DNA of 64,000 bases from Phycisphaerales bacterium (GTDB lineage: Bacteria > Planctomycetota > Phycisphaerae > Phycisphaerales > UBA1924). Under the pieces are notes generated by a model. That model was given only the letters and a program-made list of their open reading frames with translations. It was not told the origin of the DNA and did no database searches. The DNA is taken from the NCBI GenBank assembly GCA_029260555.1, contig JAJDCZ010000007.1:38563-102562 (forward strand), given 5' to 3'. Below are positions 53,639 through 62,068 of the stretch, in pieces (the first letter of the stretch is position 1; each line of letters begins with the position of its first letter). The translations under genes and the position numbers were made by a program.

Positions 53639-54555
53639 GCCTTGGCCTCCGCGTGTTGCTTCGGTTTGTTCGCGGGCTTGTTGGCGGGTGTGTACCAGCC
53701 CTGTGTGCGCACGGGCTTGGCGCACTCGGCCGACGCGACGGTGATCGCGTCCTCGTAAGTCATCCGCTCGAACACCGACAGCGCACTACCCGGCGAGCAG
53801 TTGACGACGCGGAACTTGTGCTTCTCGAAGTGCGGCAGCAACGCCTCGAAGCGTCGACTCAGGGCGTCGTAGAGCGCGTTGTTGTGACGGATCGCGCTGG
53901 CCTCGCGGGTTTCGTCGAAGGCGTACTTGCGGTCCTTGGCCATCGTGAAATCGCACCCGAGCAGATACACAGTCCGGAAGCCGAGGTGGTGGAGCAGACG
54001 CAGGGCCGCGAGCATGACGCTGCGTTTGCCCTTGATCCCGAGCGAGTCGGCCTGCTTGCCCTCGTTGCCCCACGGGACGGTGTCGCCGGTGAGAAAGCGT
54101 TCGTGGTCGAAGTGATTGCCGCGACGGTAGAACAAGACGCTGGGCATCTGGCTGACATGGAAGGCGCTGGGTCGCATGGAACCGTCGTCGAGTTGGATGC
54201 GCAGCCGATGGACGCGATGACAGACCGGCACGAACTTCAGGATGCCCGGATCTTTCCAGCCCGTATCTATGAACCGGCCCGGATCATCGACACAAGTCCA
54301 GAGCGTCGGGCGGTGCACGGTCCATGCGTTGTTGACGCCCATCGTGACGATGCCGCGTTGGTTGAGCAAAGAAAGGTCGAGTTGGTTCAGGGACGGGCCG
54401 GAGAGCATGAGGAACGCCGAGCGGCCTCGGTAGAAGTTGGCCATCGAGACGGAGTCGAACTCGGCGGTGTAGAGGCGCAGGCCGGTGCGGGCGGGTGCTC
54501 GGTTCTTGAGGCCGTGCTGGAGGGCAATGATGTCGGATTGGTTGGGGCGATTCAT
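53635..54555 (-). CDS. DUF115/MptE-like Rossmann-fold protein of the phage module
   Basis: A 306-residue protein. The pattern GRSAFLMLSGPSLNQLDLSLLNQRGIVTMGVNNAW ... LWTCVDDPGRF ... GFRTVYLLGCDFTM resembles DUF115/MptE-like proteins with a nucleotide-binding Rossmann fold, some of which occur in phages and in surface-glycan gene sets. The C-terminal tail is Lys/Pro-rich. The ATG at 54555 overlaps the stop of the methyltransferase gene (ATGA). The reaction is unknown. Confidence 0.65.
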   Translation of the reverse strand: MNRPNQSDIIALQHGLKNRAPARTGLRLYTAEFDSVSMANFYRGRSAFLMLSGPSLNQLDLSLLNQRGIVTMGVNNAWTVHRPTLWTCVDDPGRFIDTGWKDPGILKFVPVCHRVHRLRIQLDDGSMRPSAFHVSQMPSVLFYRRGNHFDHERFLTGDTVPWGNEGKQADSLGIKGKRSVMLAALRLLHHLGFRTVYLLGCDFTMAKDRKYAFDETREASAIRHNNALYDALSRRFEALLPHFEKHKFRVVNCSPGSALSVFERMTYEDAITVASAECAKPVRTQGWYTPANKPANKPKQHAEAKA

Positions 54556-55115
54556 GGGCTGCCCTCCCCCAGGAATCTCCCGGTGATGTAGCGTCCGCCA
54601 GCGCGTGTGTGGTTGACGACGCCGATGCGGGCGATGCGGTCGAGCCACCAGCGCATCGGCCGCACGGTCGGGTGGAGGTTCTCGCCGCCCACAGTGATCC
54701 GGCTCGGGCGCGTGCAGATCGAGAAGCAGAACCACGCCCTCGGGCGGGCGACGCGCCGCATTTCGTCGAGCACCGGGTTCACATCCTGCACCAGCAGGTG
54801 CTCGAGGGCGTCGAAGCTCGTGACCACATCGGCCACGCCGTCGAGCATGCCCGTCTCGTGCATGGGCTTTGCGAAGTCGGCCTCGGCGAAGGCAAAGTCG
54901 ATGCCGAGACCGTCGATGCCCAACCGCCTCAGATCGGTGATCAGTTGGTTGCGTCCGCAGCCAAAGTCAATCACAAACCGGGGTTTCCAGCGTTGGATGA
55001 GCGGGATCGCGTGGCGGCCGTGGTTGGTCGAGCCGTAGGACGAACCCGGGCGCGACGCCAGGGTGACATACTTGCTCCGCTCGTGCTCGCGGCGTTGTGC
55101 CAGGTCGGTGCTCAT
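54552..55115 (-). CDS. SAM-dependent methyltransferase
   Basis: A 187-residue class I methyltransferase. The SAM-binding motif I is FVIDFGCGRNQLITDLR, with DGLGIDFAFAE and DVVTSFDALEHL (motif IV-like) after it. The substrate is unknown. A serine/tyrosine-rich N-terminal stretch precedes it. It is locked by ATGA overlaps between the tail protein at 55112-56146 and the DUF115-like gene. In this place it could modify a virion surface protein or sugar. Confidence 0.82.
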   Translation of the reverse strand: MSTDLAQRREHERSKYVTLASRPGSSYGSTNHGRHAIPLIQRWKPRFVIDFGCGRNQLITDLRRLGIDGLGIDFAFAEADFAKPMHETGMLDGVADVVTSFDALEHLLVQDVNPVLDEMRRVARPRAWFCFSICTRPSRITVGGENLHPTVRPMRWWLDRIARIGVVNHTRAGGRYITGRFLGEGSP

Positions 55116-56146
55116 CCGCCACCTCCTGGCACAATCAAGTTGAACTTCCGGTCCCCGTCGGCCGGGTCGGCGATCTCGATGCAACTCATCGCCTCGAACA
55201 CCCACACGGGATTGCCTTTCGTGTCCCGCTCGCAGGTCAGTTGCACCGTCACACCGACGGGCACCGGAGCCAGACGCGGCTCGAGCGATCGCGCGGGGGG
55301 GCAGTCGTGCAGCACGCCGGGCAGATCACACACCGGTCCCATCCCGAGCAGCCCCTCGAAGCCGGTGCCGGGCACGGAGTCATCGCAGTGGTGCGCTTCG
55401 AAGCGGTTGATCGCCATGCGGGCCGGGTCTTCGCCGCCGCCGGGGGATTGGGATGAGAGGCCGTCGGGTACGGGCACATAGCGCAGGTAGGTCTCGCTGC
55501 CCGGATCGCCGTCGAGGCGGGCCTCGACCCACGGGTAGAGCCAGCGGTTGGCTTCGGTCGGGATGAGTTGACCCTCGCCGAGCACGGTCGTGATGCGCCC
55601 GAGCGATGGGCGGCCGAGTTCGACCACCGCCCACTTCTCGCCGGTGCCCGATTCCTTCCAGAGGATCGACGCACCGCCAAGTGGTGAGGTGGTCAGCAGC
55701 GTTTCTTCGGCCTTGAGTTCGCAGGTCGTATCGCTCTCGTCGAGCAGCGTGATCTTGGCGGGCGTGGTGCCGGAGAGCACGCATCGGCCGAGCTCGCCTG
55801 GTTGAATAGCCTGCTGGGCCACGACGAACGACAACGGCGGCGAATCCTCGGTCGCCAACTCGCCGATCAGCGGCGTGCGCCCCTGGAAGGTCCGTTCCTG
55901 ATCGCCGTCTCCGGGCTCAATGAGCGGCCCCGCGATTGCCAGCGCGTGATAAGCGGGCAGTTCGCCGGGCGTGTCGTTGCGGACCAGCACGACGCCACGC
56001 TGGTTCTGGTCTCGTTGCGGGTCACCCGTCGTGTTGCGTTCGCGGGATCGGTGATCGATCGCCGCATCGACGAAGGCGTTGTACGCGCCCGCCGGGATGA
56101 CCAGCGGCTGGCCTGTTCTCACCTTGCGCATCGCATCGCCGGTCAT
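55112..56146 (-). CDS. phage tail module protein of unknown function
   Basis: A 344-residue protein, beginning MRKVRTGQPLVIPAGAYNAFVDAA from the second Met (start at 56146, ATGA overlap with the upstream gene). It has a beta-strand-rich pattern (TPAKITLLDESDTTCELKAEETLL..., VTVQLTCERDTKGNPVWVFEAMSCIEIADP) and ends GPGGGG-like in VPGGGG. No domain is recognised. Its place after the tape measure and distal tail genes suggests a tail tip or baseplate protein. Confidence 0.7.
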   Translation of the reverse strand: MTGDAMRKVRTGQPLVIPAGAYNAFVDAAIDHRSRERNTTGDPQRDQNQRGVVLVRNDTPGELPAYHALAIAGPLIEPGDGDQERTFQGRTPLIGELATEDSPPLSFVVAQQAIQPGELGRCVLSGTTPAKITLLDESDTTCELKAEETLLTTSPLGGASILWKESGTGEKWAVVELGRPSLGRITTVLGEGQLIPTEANRWLYPWVEARLDGDPGSETYLRYVPVPDGLSSQSPGGGEDPARMAINRFEAHHCDDSVPGTGFEGLLGMGPVCDLPGVLHDCPPARSLEPRLAPVPVGVTVQLTCERDTKGNPVWVFEAMSCIEIADPADGDRKFNLIVPGGGG

Positions 56147-56952
56147 ATCCCGAGCCCTCCGAAGCTGCCCGCGTCGTAGACACGCTCCACATAGGCCGAG
56201 ATGGGTCGTTTGACGATCGTGTTCGAGCCGGTGTCCTCGGCGTCGGCATAGCGCACCCAGAGGTACTCCCACCCCTTCTTGGCGATGCCGTTGATCGGGC
56301 CGACCGAGAGGCCGGTCACATTCGGGCTGCCAGCGAAGCGGAAGGTGATCTCCCAGTCGTCTTGCGGATCGGTGCCGCGACGCGAACCGGTCGCGCCGAG
56401 GAACAACAACTCACCCGCCACGAACCCGCGGAATGAACCGCTATTGACCTTGCCGGTCAGGTTGAACAGCGTTCCCTTGTAGCCGCTGGTCACCTGGCTG
56501 GCGGGCAGGTAGTGCGTCTCGGAGAACTGGTACACCGGCACGGTGATATCTATGCCTTGGACGCTGTCATTGCTGACGGCGATCGCGCCCTGGAAGTCAG
56601 GCGCGGTCGTACCAGGCGCGGCGTAGGTGCCGACGGTGGATTTACTTTGCGTGATGTGCTGCGTGCCGCCGCCGGTATCGAAGTTGAACGCGCTCTCGCC
56701 CGTTTGCGGCGGTGATGATTGCTGGTTCGGTGCATAGCGCACCGTCGCGTCCCAGTGGTCCGGGCCAACAGGCTCGACCGCGACGGCCTGACGCGGCAGG
56801 TTGTCGTAGGTCGTCGGACTGGCGGCTTCGACCGCCGTGCGTGCCGCAAGATCGTCTTCGGTGCCGCGCACGGTGTAGCCGAGCTCGGCCGACGGGTTGT
56901 CACCCGTGGTCGAACGCCTGCTCTCGAACTTTTCGGTCACCGTGATGGGCAC
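56143..56952 (-). CDS. distal tail protein-like, unknown function
   Basis: A 269-residue protein with a GTG start 12 bases after the tape-measure stop; AGGAG lies about 10 bases upstream. The sequence is beta-rich (YTVRGTEDDLAARTAVEAASP, DHWDATVRYAPNQQ, YLWVRYADAEDTGSNTIVKRPISAYVERVYDAG). No family was recognised. Size and place directly after the tape measure match distal tail/tail-fibre attachment proteins of siphophages, which is inference from position. Confidence 0.68.
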   Translation of the reverse strand: MPITVTEKFESRRSTTGDNPSAELGYTVRGTEDDLAARTAVEAASPTTYDNLPRQAVAVEPVGPDHWDATVRYAPNQQSSPPQTGESAFNFDTGGGTQHITQSKSTVGTYAAPGTTAPDFQGAIAVSNDSVQGIDITVPVYQFSETHYLPASQVTSGYKGTLFNLTGKVNSGSFRGFVAGELLFLGATGSRRGTDPQDDWEITFRFAGSPNVTGLSVGPINGIAKKGWEYLWVRYADAEDTGSNTIVKRPISAYVERVYDAGSFGGLGI

Positions 56953-56964
56953 GAAATCAATCTC

Positions 56965-59313
56965 CTATGCGAAGGTCAATCCGCCGGTCTGGGCGGCGGT
57001 GACGAGTTGTTTGGTGTTCCTGGCGGTTTGCTCGCTGGCCTTGGCCGTGCGTTCGGCGACAGGGTCACCGCCCACGAGACTCTGGACGGCCAGCGCGTTG
57101 AAGGTGCCGCGTACGGTGGTCTTTCCGGAGATGGTGTTTCCCAGCCCGGCGAGTTGTTTCTGGATGCGGGCGACGAGGTTGTCCGCCGAATCGGGGCCGT
57201 TAGCATCAGGTCCTTCGTTCTCCGCGTCCTTGCGTTTCTTCGCCGCCTCGGCGATCGCTTCTTCGAGTTGTCGGCGTGCCTTGTCAAGTGCCTTCTGCGT
57301 CTCTTCGATCTTGGTGTTGGTGCGGTCGTCGAGCTTCTTCTGGGCTTCATCGAACTGCCGACCGATCTCGGCGAGCGTGGCTTCGTTCTCGTCAGCCGAT
57401 CGGTCGCGCTGGCGCTGACGGCTCTGTTCACGCTGATCGAGTGCTTGCCGGGCTTGCGATTCGATCTCGCTGAGCCGGGCTTCGAGTTGGTCATCAATGC
57501 CCTGCTTGGCGGCCTTGACATCCAGCGACGAATCAAAGAGCCCCTGAATCTCCAGCATCCGCTTGGCGACGAACGAGGTGGCGGTCTCCCAGATCTTCTT
57601 GAAGCCGCTGGCGAAGTTGGTCCAGGTCTTGGAGAGGAAAGCCGTCGTCTCGATCCACGCAACCTCGATGGCGTGGAACCCGATCTGGGCTGCGGCCAAT
57701 GCCCCGAACCACATCTGCTGGGCGGTGGAGATGAAGAACCGCTTGGCTTCGAGCCACACGCCGTTGATCGCGGCGACGCCCTTCTGCCAAGCGACTCTGA
57801 TCGAGAGCCAGAGGATCTGGGCGGCGAGCGCAACATCACCAGCCGCGAGCGCATCGGCCATCCCGCCTACGACCTTTGTCACGGTTGCTTTGAGTTTGTC
57901 GAACTGCTCGCCGAGCCATGACAACGCCTCGGCCCCGGCACCGCTCGTGATCAGGATCGCTGCGCCGACACCGACGACGGCTGCAACGACCAGCCCGATC
58001 GGTGAGAGCAACGCGGCAAGCACCGTGCCCATGATTCCGATGGCCGCACCGACACCGGTGATGATCGCGGCGAGCGAACCGAACACCACACCGATGGCCA
58101 CGATCGCAACCCCGGCGATGACCAAGGCGATGCCGATCCCGATCACGACGGCTGTCAGTTTGAGAATGGTGACGACGAGTTGGCGGTTCCGATTGATGAG
58201 CGTGGTGATCCAACCCGCGATCTTCGTGATTGCGTCGGCCGCCCGGCGGACAGGTTTCTGGATCGCCTCACCGATCGCGATGGCGATGCCTTCGACCGCC
58301 GAGAGTAGTTTGCGGAACGAGCCGCCGATGCCTGCGTCCATCTCTTCGGCCGTCTTGACCGCCAGCCCGGCGGAGTTCTTGATCTGGTCTTGCAACGCAT
58401 CGAACGCCTCGGCGGATGATGCGAGCTTGAGGGCGGCGGCCTGCCCTCGCCCGAAGAGCGTCTCGAAGATGGACAGCCGTTGGGCGGAGCCGAGTCCCTT
58501 GGTCGCTTTCGCCAGGTCGTTGAGGATGTCGGCGAGCGGGCGAAGGTTGCCCTGTGCATCGACGGCCTCGATGCCAAACTTGCGGAGCTCTGCCTGCTTG
58601 GATTCGTTGGACAGGTTCTTGTAGGCACGGGCCAGTGCGTTGCCCGCGAGTGAGCCCTTGATGCCATTGTTGGCCAGCACCGCGATCGCGGCGGCTGTTT
58701 CCTCGATGCTCGCGCCCGCCTCGGCCGCGATCGGGGCGACGGGCTTCATGGCCTCGAACAAATCCTCGAGTGTCTGGGCGCTGCCGTTAGCCGTCGCCGT
58801 GAGCACATCCGTCACACGGGCCATCTGATCGACGGGAAGGGCAAACCCACGCAAGGCCGCCCCGGCGATCTCGGTGGCGCGAGGAAGTTCGGTGCTCGTC
58901 GCGCGGGCCAACGCCAATACAGCCTCGGTGCTCGTCAGAATCGCCTCGGGCTTGAACCCGGCCCGGCCAAGTTCTGCCATCGCCTCGGCGACCTGCCCTG
59001 CGGTGAACGAGGTCGTCCGCCCGAGGCGCTTGGCCTCTTCGCGCAGCGACTGGAACTGCGCTTCGGTCGCCCCCGTGACAGCTCGCACCTGACGCATCCG
59101 GTCGTCGAACCCCGCGAACACCCGCGTCGAGATCGCAAAGCCTGCAGCGAGCCCGGTGCCGATGCCGGTCAGGCGTGCGCCGATGCGCTGCACGGACGAG
59201 CCGAACGCCTTGAGCCGTTTCTGGGCGCGATTGAGACCACGCACGAGCTTGTTGTCGTTGGCGTACAGCTCGATGTAAGCCGCCCCTGCCCGGATGCCGC
59301 GTGCGGATGCCAT
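56965..59313 (-). CDS. phage tail tape measure protein
   Basis: Sets tail length and passes DNA into the host. The N-terminus shows the phage tape-measure core (FDDRMRQVRAVTGATEAQFQSLREEAKRLGRTTSFTAGQVAEAMAELGRAGF), the TIGR01760-type domain. Hydrophobic segments lie at about 380-460 (VVIGIGIALVIAGVAIVAIGVVFGSLAAI...), then a charged coiled coil (QARQALDQREQSRQRQRDRSADENEATLAEIGRQFDEAQKKLDD). 782 residues. Expected tail length scales with it, so a short to medium siphophage-type tail. GGAG precedes the ATG. Confidence 0.92.
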   Translation of the reverse strand: MASARGIRAGAAYIELYANDNKLVRGLNRAQKRLKAFGSSVQRIGARLTGIGTGLAAGFAISTRVFAGFDDRMRQVRAVTGATEAQFQSLREEAKRLGRTTSFTAGQVAEAMAELGRAGFKPEAILTSTEAVLALARATSTELPRATEIAGAALRGFALPVDQMARVTDVLTATANGSAQTLEDLFEAMKPVAPIAAEAGASIEETAAAIAVLANNGIKGSLAGNALARAYKNLSNESKQAELRKFGIEAVDAQGNLRPLADILNDLAKATKGLGSAQRLSIFETLFGRGQAAALKLASSAEAFDALQDQIKNSAGLAVKTAEEMDAGIGGSFRKLLSAVEGIAIAIGEAIQKPVRRAADAITKIAGWITTLINRNRQLVVTILKLTAVVIGIGIALVIAGVAIVAIGVVFGSLAAIITGVGAAIGIMGTVLAALLSPIGLVVAAVVGVGAAILITSGAGAEALSWLGEQFDKLKATVTKVVGGMADALAAGDVALAAQILWLSIRVAWQKGVAAINGVWLEAKRFFISTAQQMWFGALAAAQIGFHAIEVAWIETTAFLSKTWTNFASGFKKIWETATSFVAKRMLEIQGLFDSSLDVKAAKQGIDDQLEARLSEIESQARQALDQREQSRQRQRDRSADENEATLAEIGRQFDEAQKKLDDRTNTKIEETQKALDKARRQLEEAIAEAAKKRKDAENEGPDANGPDSADNLVARIQKQLAGLGNTISGKTTVRGTFNALAVQSLVGGDPVAERTAKASEQTARNTKQLVTAAQTGGLTFA

Positions 59314-59325
59314 TGCGATCTCCGA

Positions 59326-59805
59326 TCAGGTGTTGATGGTGCCGGATGACTGCGAAGGACCGGTCGGCGGAGCGACACGCCCTTCCTTCATCCCCTTGTT
59401 GAACGAGGATTCCTTCTCTTTGCGGAGTCGGCCCGTGCCGAGGAAGAGCCCGACAAGGCCGGTCATCGCGGGGAGTGCGGGGCCGAGCATGGGGATGCCC
59501 GCGACAGTCGGGCCGATCTGATCGAAGGCTGACAAAGTCAACTGGCTGAAGATGCCCCGGATCTCGCCAGCCCGTTCGATGTTGGACTTCCACTGCGAGC
59601 AGGTGCGCTGGGTTTCCTCAAACCACGCCCGATACTCGGCCTCGGCTTCGTTGAGCGTCGTGGTCGCTGCAAGCCCCGTCGCCTGTTGCACGCGGTTGGG
59701 TGTCTTGACACGGACGAGATCGCCGAGATCGAACCCGGCGCACGCGCCGAGCGAGAGGGTGATCATCACGAGTGCAAAGATGTATGCGATGTGTCTGGTC
59801 TGCAT
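59326..59805 (-). CDS. small lipoprotein of the tail module
   Basis: A 159-residue protein beginning MQTRHIAYIFALVMITLSLGACAGFDLG. The lipobox LSLGAC and hydrophobic leader mark it as a lipoprotein. A second hydrophobic segment lies near the C-terminus (GPALPAMTGLVGLFLGTGRL). The start at 59805 overlaps the end of the chaperone extension. A lipoprotein between tail chaperone and tape measure is unusual for a phage; it may be a host-surface (exclusion) factor. Confidence 0.72.
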   Translation of the reverse strand: MQTRHIAYIFALVMITLSLGACAGFDLGDLVRVKTPNRVQQATGLAATTTLNEAEAEYRAWFEETQRTCSQWKSNIERAGEIRGIFSQLTLSAFDQIGPTVAGIPMLGPALPAMTGLVGLFLGTGRLRKEKESSFNKGMKEGRVAPPTGPSQSSGTINT

Positions 59806-60113
59806 GGCTGCGCCTCCGTGCGCGTGGTGGTGTGCTGGTGCTTGCCGTCGATGAAGATGTCCTTGAGGATGCTCACATCGACCTTCTGCTTCGGTTTTTG
59901 CGTCACGGCGAACGGGTCGAAATCGGTCGGCCGGAACGCCCGGTGCTTCTTCGCGTCGCGGTTGGCGTTGGCGATCAGTGCCATGAGCGAGCTGGTCCGT
60001 GCCCACTCGTCGCGCTGCTTGGCCTCGGCCATCGCGGCCAGTTCACGAAGGGTCAGGGCGGCTGGATCGACGCCGACGATACCGGCGAGTTGCCAGATGA
60101 ATCGCCAGCACTC
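59766..60113 (-). CDS. tail-assembly chaperone extension, probably read by -1 frameshift
   Basis: In the -1 frame relative to the upstream chaperone gene, a conserved-looking segment reads GECWRFIWQLAGIVGVDPAALTLRELAAMAEAKQRDEWARTSSLMALIANANRDAKKHRAFRPTDFDPF. The frame is open from about 60326, but has no ATG, GTG or TTG until the ATG at 60032, which would cut off the CWRFIWQLAGIVG part. So this product is probably made by ribosomal frameshift from the gene at 60053-60538, like phage lambda G/GT. The 60113 limit marks where likeness begins and is not a start codon. Confidence 0.6.
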   Translation of the reverse strand, partial: ECWRFIWQLAGIVGVDPAALTLRELAAMAEAKQRDEWARTSSLMALIANANRDAKKHRAFRPTDFDPFAVTQKPKQKVDVSILKDIFIDGKHQHTTTRTEAQPCRPDTSHTSLHS

Positions 60114-60538
60114 GCCAGCGCTTCCTCCGCGATCCGGTCCAGCTCGCCGCTCTCGATCCGTTTCTCGATCAGATCCCTCGCCTTGTCCATCACCCGCCGG
60201 GTCGTTTCGAGGACTCGTTTCAGATTCGCCCGGTCCCTCGGGCTCGGGGAAAAAGACACGAGTTCTTCGAGCAGGGCTGTCGTGGCGTGCTCGATCGCGT
60301 CGCCCGCCATTGCCCTGCCGAAGTCTTCATCGCTCACGCTCTGCGCGTCAGCTTCCGGCTTGCACACGGCGTAAACGATGTCGCAGAGGAGAACCGGGTC
60401 GGTGATGAGTCGGTCGATCAGCTTGCCGCCGACGACTTCGAGCAGATCGACTTCGAGCAGGCCCCGCACGCGTTTGATAGCGTCCACGGTGATGCTCACC
60501 GTCCAGGTCCGCCCCGCGTTGTCAGTAAATGTCTTCAT
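60053..60538 (-). CDS. tail-assembly chaperone (gpG-like)
   Basis: A 161-residue protein, MKTFTDNAGRTWTVSITVDAIKRVRGLLEVDLLEVVGG at its start. This lies between the tail tube and tape measure genes, the classical position of tail-assembly chaperones. The C-terminal half is helical and rich in Arg/Glu. Its last part overlaps the -1 frame carrying the chaperone extension. It may be translated to two products, a short one and a frameshifted longer one. Confidence 0.78.
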   Translation of the reverse strand: MKTFTDNAGRTWTVSITVDAIKRVRGLLEVDLLEVVGGKLIDRLITDPVLLCDIVYAVCKPEADAQSVSDEDFGRAMAGDAIEHATTALLEELVSFSPSPRDRANLKRVLETTRRVMDKARDLIEKRIESGELDRIAEEALASAGDSSGNSPVSSASIQPP

Positions 60539-60549
60539 GATTCCTCCGA

Positions 60550-60972
60550 TCAGATCCAGCTGGGCGCGGTGCCGTCGTAGGTGACCTTGGCGGTAATCGA
60601 CACCGTGAGTGCTTCTTCGAGTTGCTCGCTTCGGCTGAAGTTGGTGATTGAGAAGTCCGCTTCAAGCCCGGAGCCCGCAGGTCCATCGAGCACCTGCAAC
60701 CCGATCACCGCGTTGTTGAAGAACGCGTCCTTGATGGCCGTGAAGCCCGCGTCGGCGGTATCCCACACCATCTCGAACTCGACGCTCGCTTCCTTGAGCG
60801 TGCCGACGGTCGCCCGCCAGCCCGCGTTGGCCCGAGTCGTGATGTCGGCTTCGCCGGTTTCGAGGCTGAGCGTCACATCCTTGACATTGGCCAGTTCCGT
60901 CCACGAGCCCCCGCCGCCGACGCCTCCGGCTTTGAAGTTGAGCACGGCGTCCATGCCGAGTTTGATGGCCAT
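60550..60972 (-). CDS. major tail tube protein
   Basis: A 140-residue tail tube-like protein: MAIKLGMDAVLNFKAGGVGGGGSWTELANVKDVTLSLETGEADITTRANAGWRATVGTLKEASVEFEMVWD. The N-terminal part with VKDVTLSLETGEADITTR and the later LEEALTVSITAKVTYDG match the beta-barrel family of tail tube proteins. 12 bases lie between it and the chaperone gene. It polymerises to form the tail tube. Confidence 0.85.
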   Translation of the reverse strand: MAIKLGMDAVLNFKAGGVGGGGSWTELANVKDVTLSLETGEADITTRANAGWRATVGTLKEASVEFEMVWDTADAGFTAIKDAFFNNAVIGLQVLDGPAGSGLEADFSITNFSRSEQLEEALTVSITAKVTYDGTAPSWI

Positions 60973-60981
60973 GATGATCTC

Positions 60982-61383
60982 CTACTTGATTGATCCCGCC
61001 CAGTGTTTGGGCAGGCGGCTTTGTGTCTTGGTCAGCGCCGGTCCCATGAACGGGCGTTTTGGGTATCGCTGTTTGCGGTAGCGCCCGCCGAACTCGTGGG
61101 CTCGCGCGGACTGGCCGACAATGCGGAAGTCCGGTCCGATGACGACGCGTTGTCTGTTCTTTTCAACCGCGAATCGGATCGAACTGCGGAGTTGTCCACG
61201 CCGCGTCTTGGGCGGCTTGCCCGGCTCGGCCGGGTTCGCACTCTTGCGGATGCTGCGTTTGGCGGTGAGCCGAATCGTCGCACCGGCGTGCCCGAGGCTC
61301 TCGATGTTCGCCCGGCGTACTTTGCGGAGCACTTTGGGGATGTCCGCTCGCGTTTTGACTTGGAATCCAATCGCTGCGTTCAT
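60982..61383 (-). CDS. HK97 gp10-like / tail completion protein
   Basis: A 133-residue basic protein: ADIPKVLRKVRRANIESLGHAGATIRLTAKRSIRKSANPAEPGKPPKTRRGQLRSSIRFAVEKNRQRVVIGPDFRIVGQSARAHEFGGRYR. The AHEFGG block and the TRRGQLRSSI segment are typical of HK97 gp10-like and other minor tail proteins. Its start overlaps the upstream gene's stop (ATGA). Confidence 0.82.
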   Translation of the reverse strand: MNAAIGFQVKTRADIPKVLRKVRRANIESLGHAGATIRLTAKRSIRKSANPAEPGKPPKTRRGQLRSSIRFAVEKNRQRVVIGPDFRIVGQSARAHEFGGRYRKQRYPKRPFMGPALTKTQSRLPKHWAGSIK

Positions 61384-61808
61384 CTGAGCACCCGGAATGT
61401 CAGTGTGATGATGCTGGTGAAGAGGCGTTTCTCGGTCAGGTGCTCAGGCGCGAAGACCGGCTCTGTGCCCACCTTGAGCACCGGAATGCTGCCGACGCCA
61501 TCGACCTGCACGCGCCCGAGTCGGAAGTGGTCAGCGATCTCCTCAGCCAGCGTCATCAAGGCATCGGCCTCGGTGTCGTCGGCTACCTTCTGCTGGATGC
61601 CAATGTCGATCGCGTAGTCGTGCTGGTTCTGGTTCCGGCTCGACGCGAGGACTTCGACACCCTTAGGCACGACCGACACATGCAGGTCGGCCATCTCCGG
61701 CAGATCGAACACGGGCTGGTAGTGCCGCTCCGCCGTGAGTGCCTGGCCAAACGAACCGGCGTTGAGCGATTCGACGACCGCATCGGCGATCGAGATAAGC
61801 ACACTCAT
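61380..61808 (-). CDS. tail terminator/completion-like protein
   Basis: A 142-residue protein: MSVLISIADAVVESLNAGSFGQALTAERHYQPVFDLPEMADLHVSVVPKGVEVLASSRNQNQHDYAIDIGIQQKV. The pattern matches the small proteins that close the tail top (tail terminator). ATGA overlaps on both sides. Assignment is by place and general pattern only. Confidence 0.72.
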   Translation of the reverse strand: MSVLISIADAVVESLNAGSFGQALTAERHYQPVFDLPEMADLHVSVVPKGVEVLASSRNQNQHDYAIDIGIQQKVADDTEADALMTLAEEIADHFRLGRVQVDGVGSIPVLKVGTEPVFAPEHLTEKRLFTSIITLTFRVLR

Positions 61809-62068
61809 GGCGTGCCCCCCGTCTGGCTGTGCGATCGCCCATTGAACCGGCCTTCGAGATACGCCACCCGCCGTTCAATCGAGACGAGATCACTCCGCAT
61901 GCTGCGGATCTCGGTGGTCAACTCGCCGAGCCGCGTGCTGACGGTTTCGAGCCGAGTCGTCACGACGCCCCACTGGACCGTCAGAGCCAGCACCGCGATC
62001 GCGGCCGTGATGCCGACACCTGCCCAACGAGCCTTCGTTCCGTTCGTGTTGCGATTCGTTGAGGTCAT
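61805..62068 (-). CDS. small membrane/coiled-coil protein
   Basis: An 87-residue protein with one hydrophobic helix (WAGVGITAAIAVLALTVQWGVVT) and a following heptad coiled coil (LETVSTRLGELTTEIRSMRSDLVSIERRVAYLEGRF). Holin- or spanin-like, or a membrane adapter. ATGA overlaps join it to both neighbours, so it is part of the structural operon. Confidence 0.7.
   Translation of the reverse strand: MTSTNRNTNGTKARWAGVGITAAIAVLALTVQWGVVTTRLETVSTRLGELTTEIRSMRSDLVSIERRVAYLEGRFNGRSHSQTGGTP

Noticed and set aside
56719..57921. Long plus-strand frames opposite the tape measure and tail genes
   Set aside because: High G+C gives long open frames on the other strand. The minus-strand genes show clear phage domains and coupled starts.
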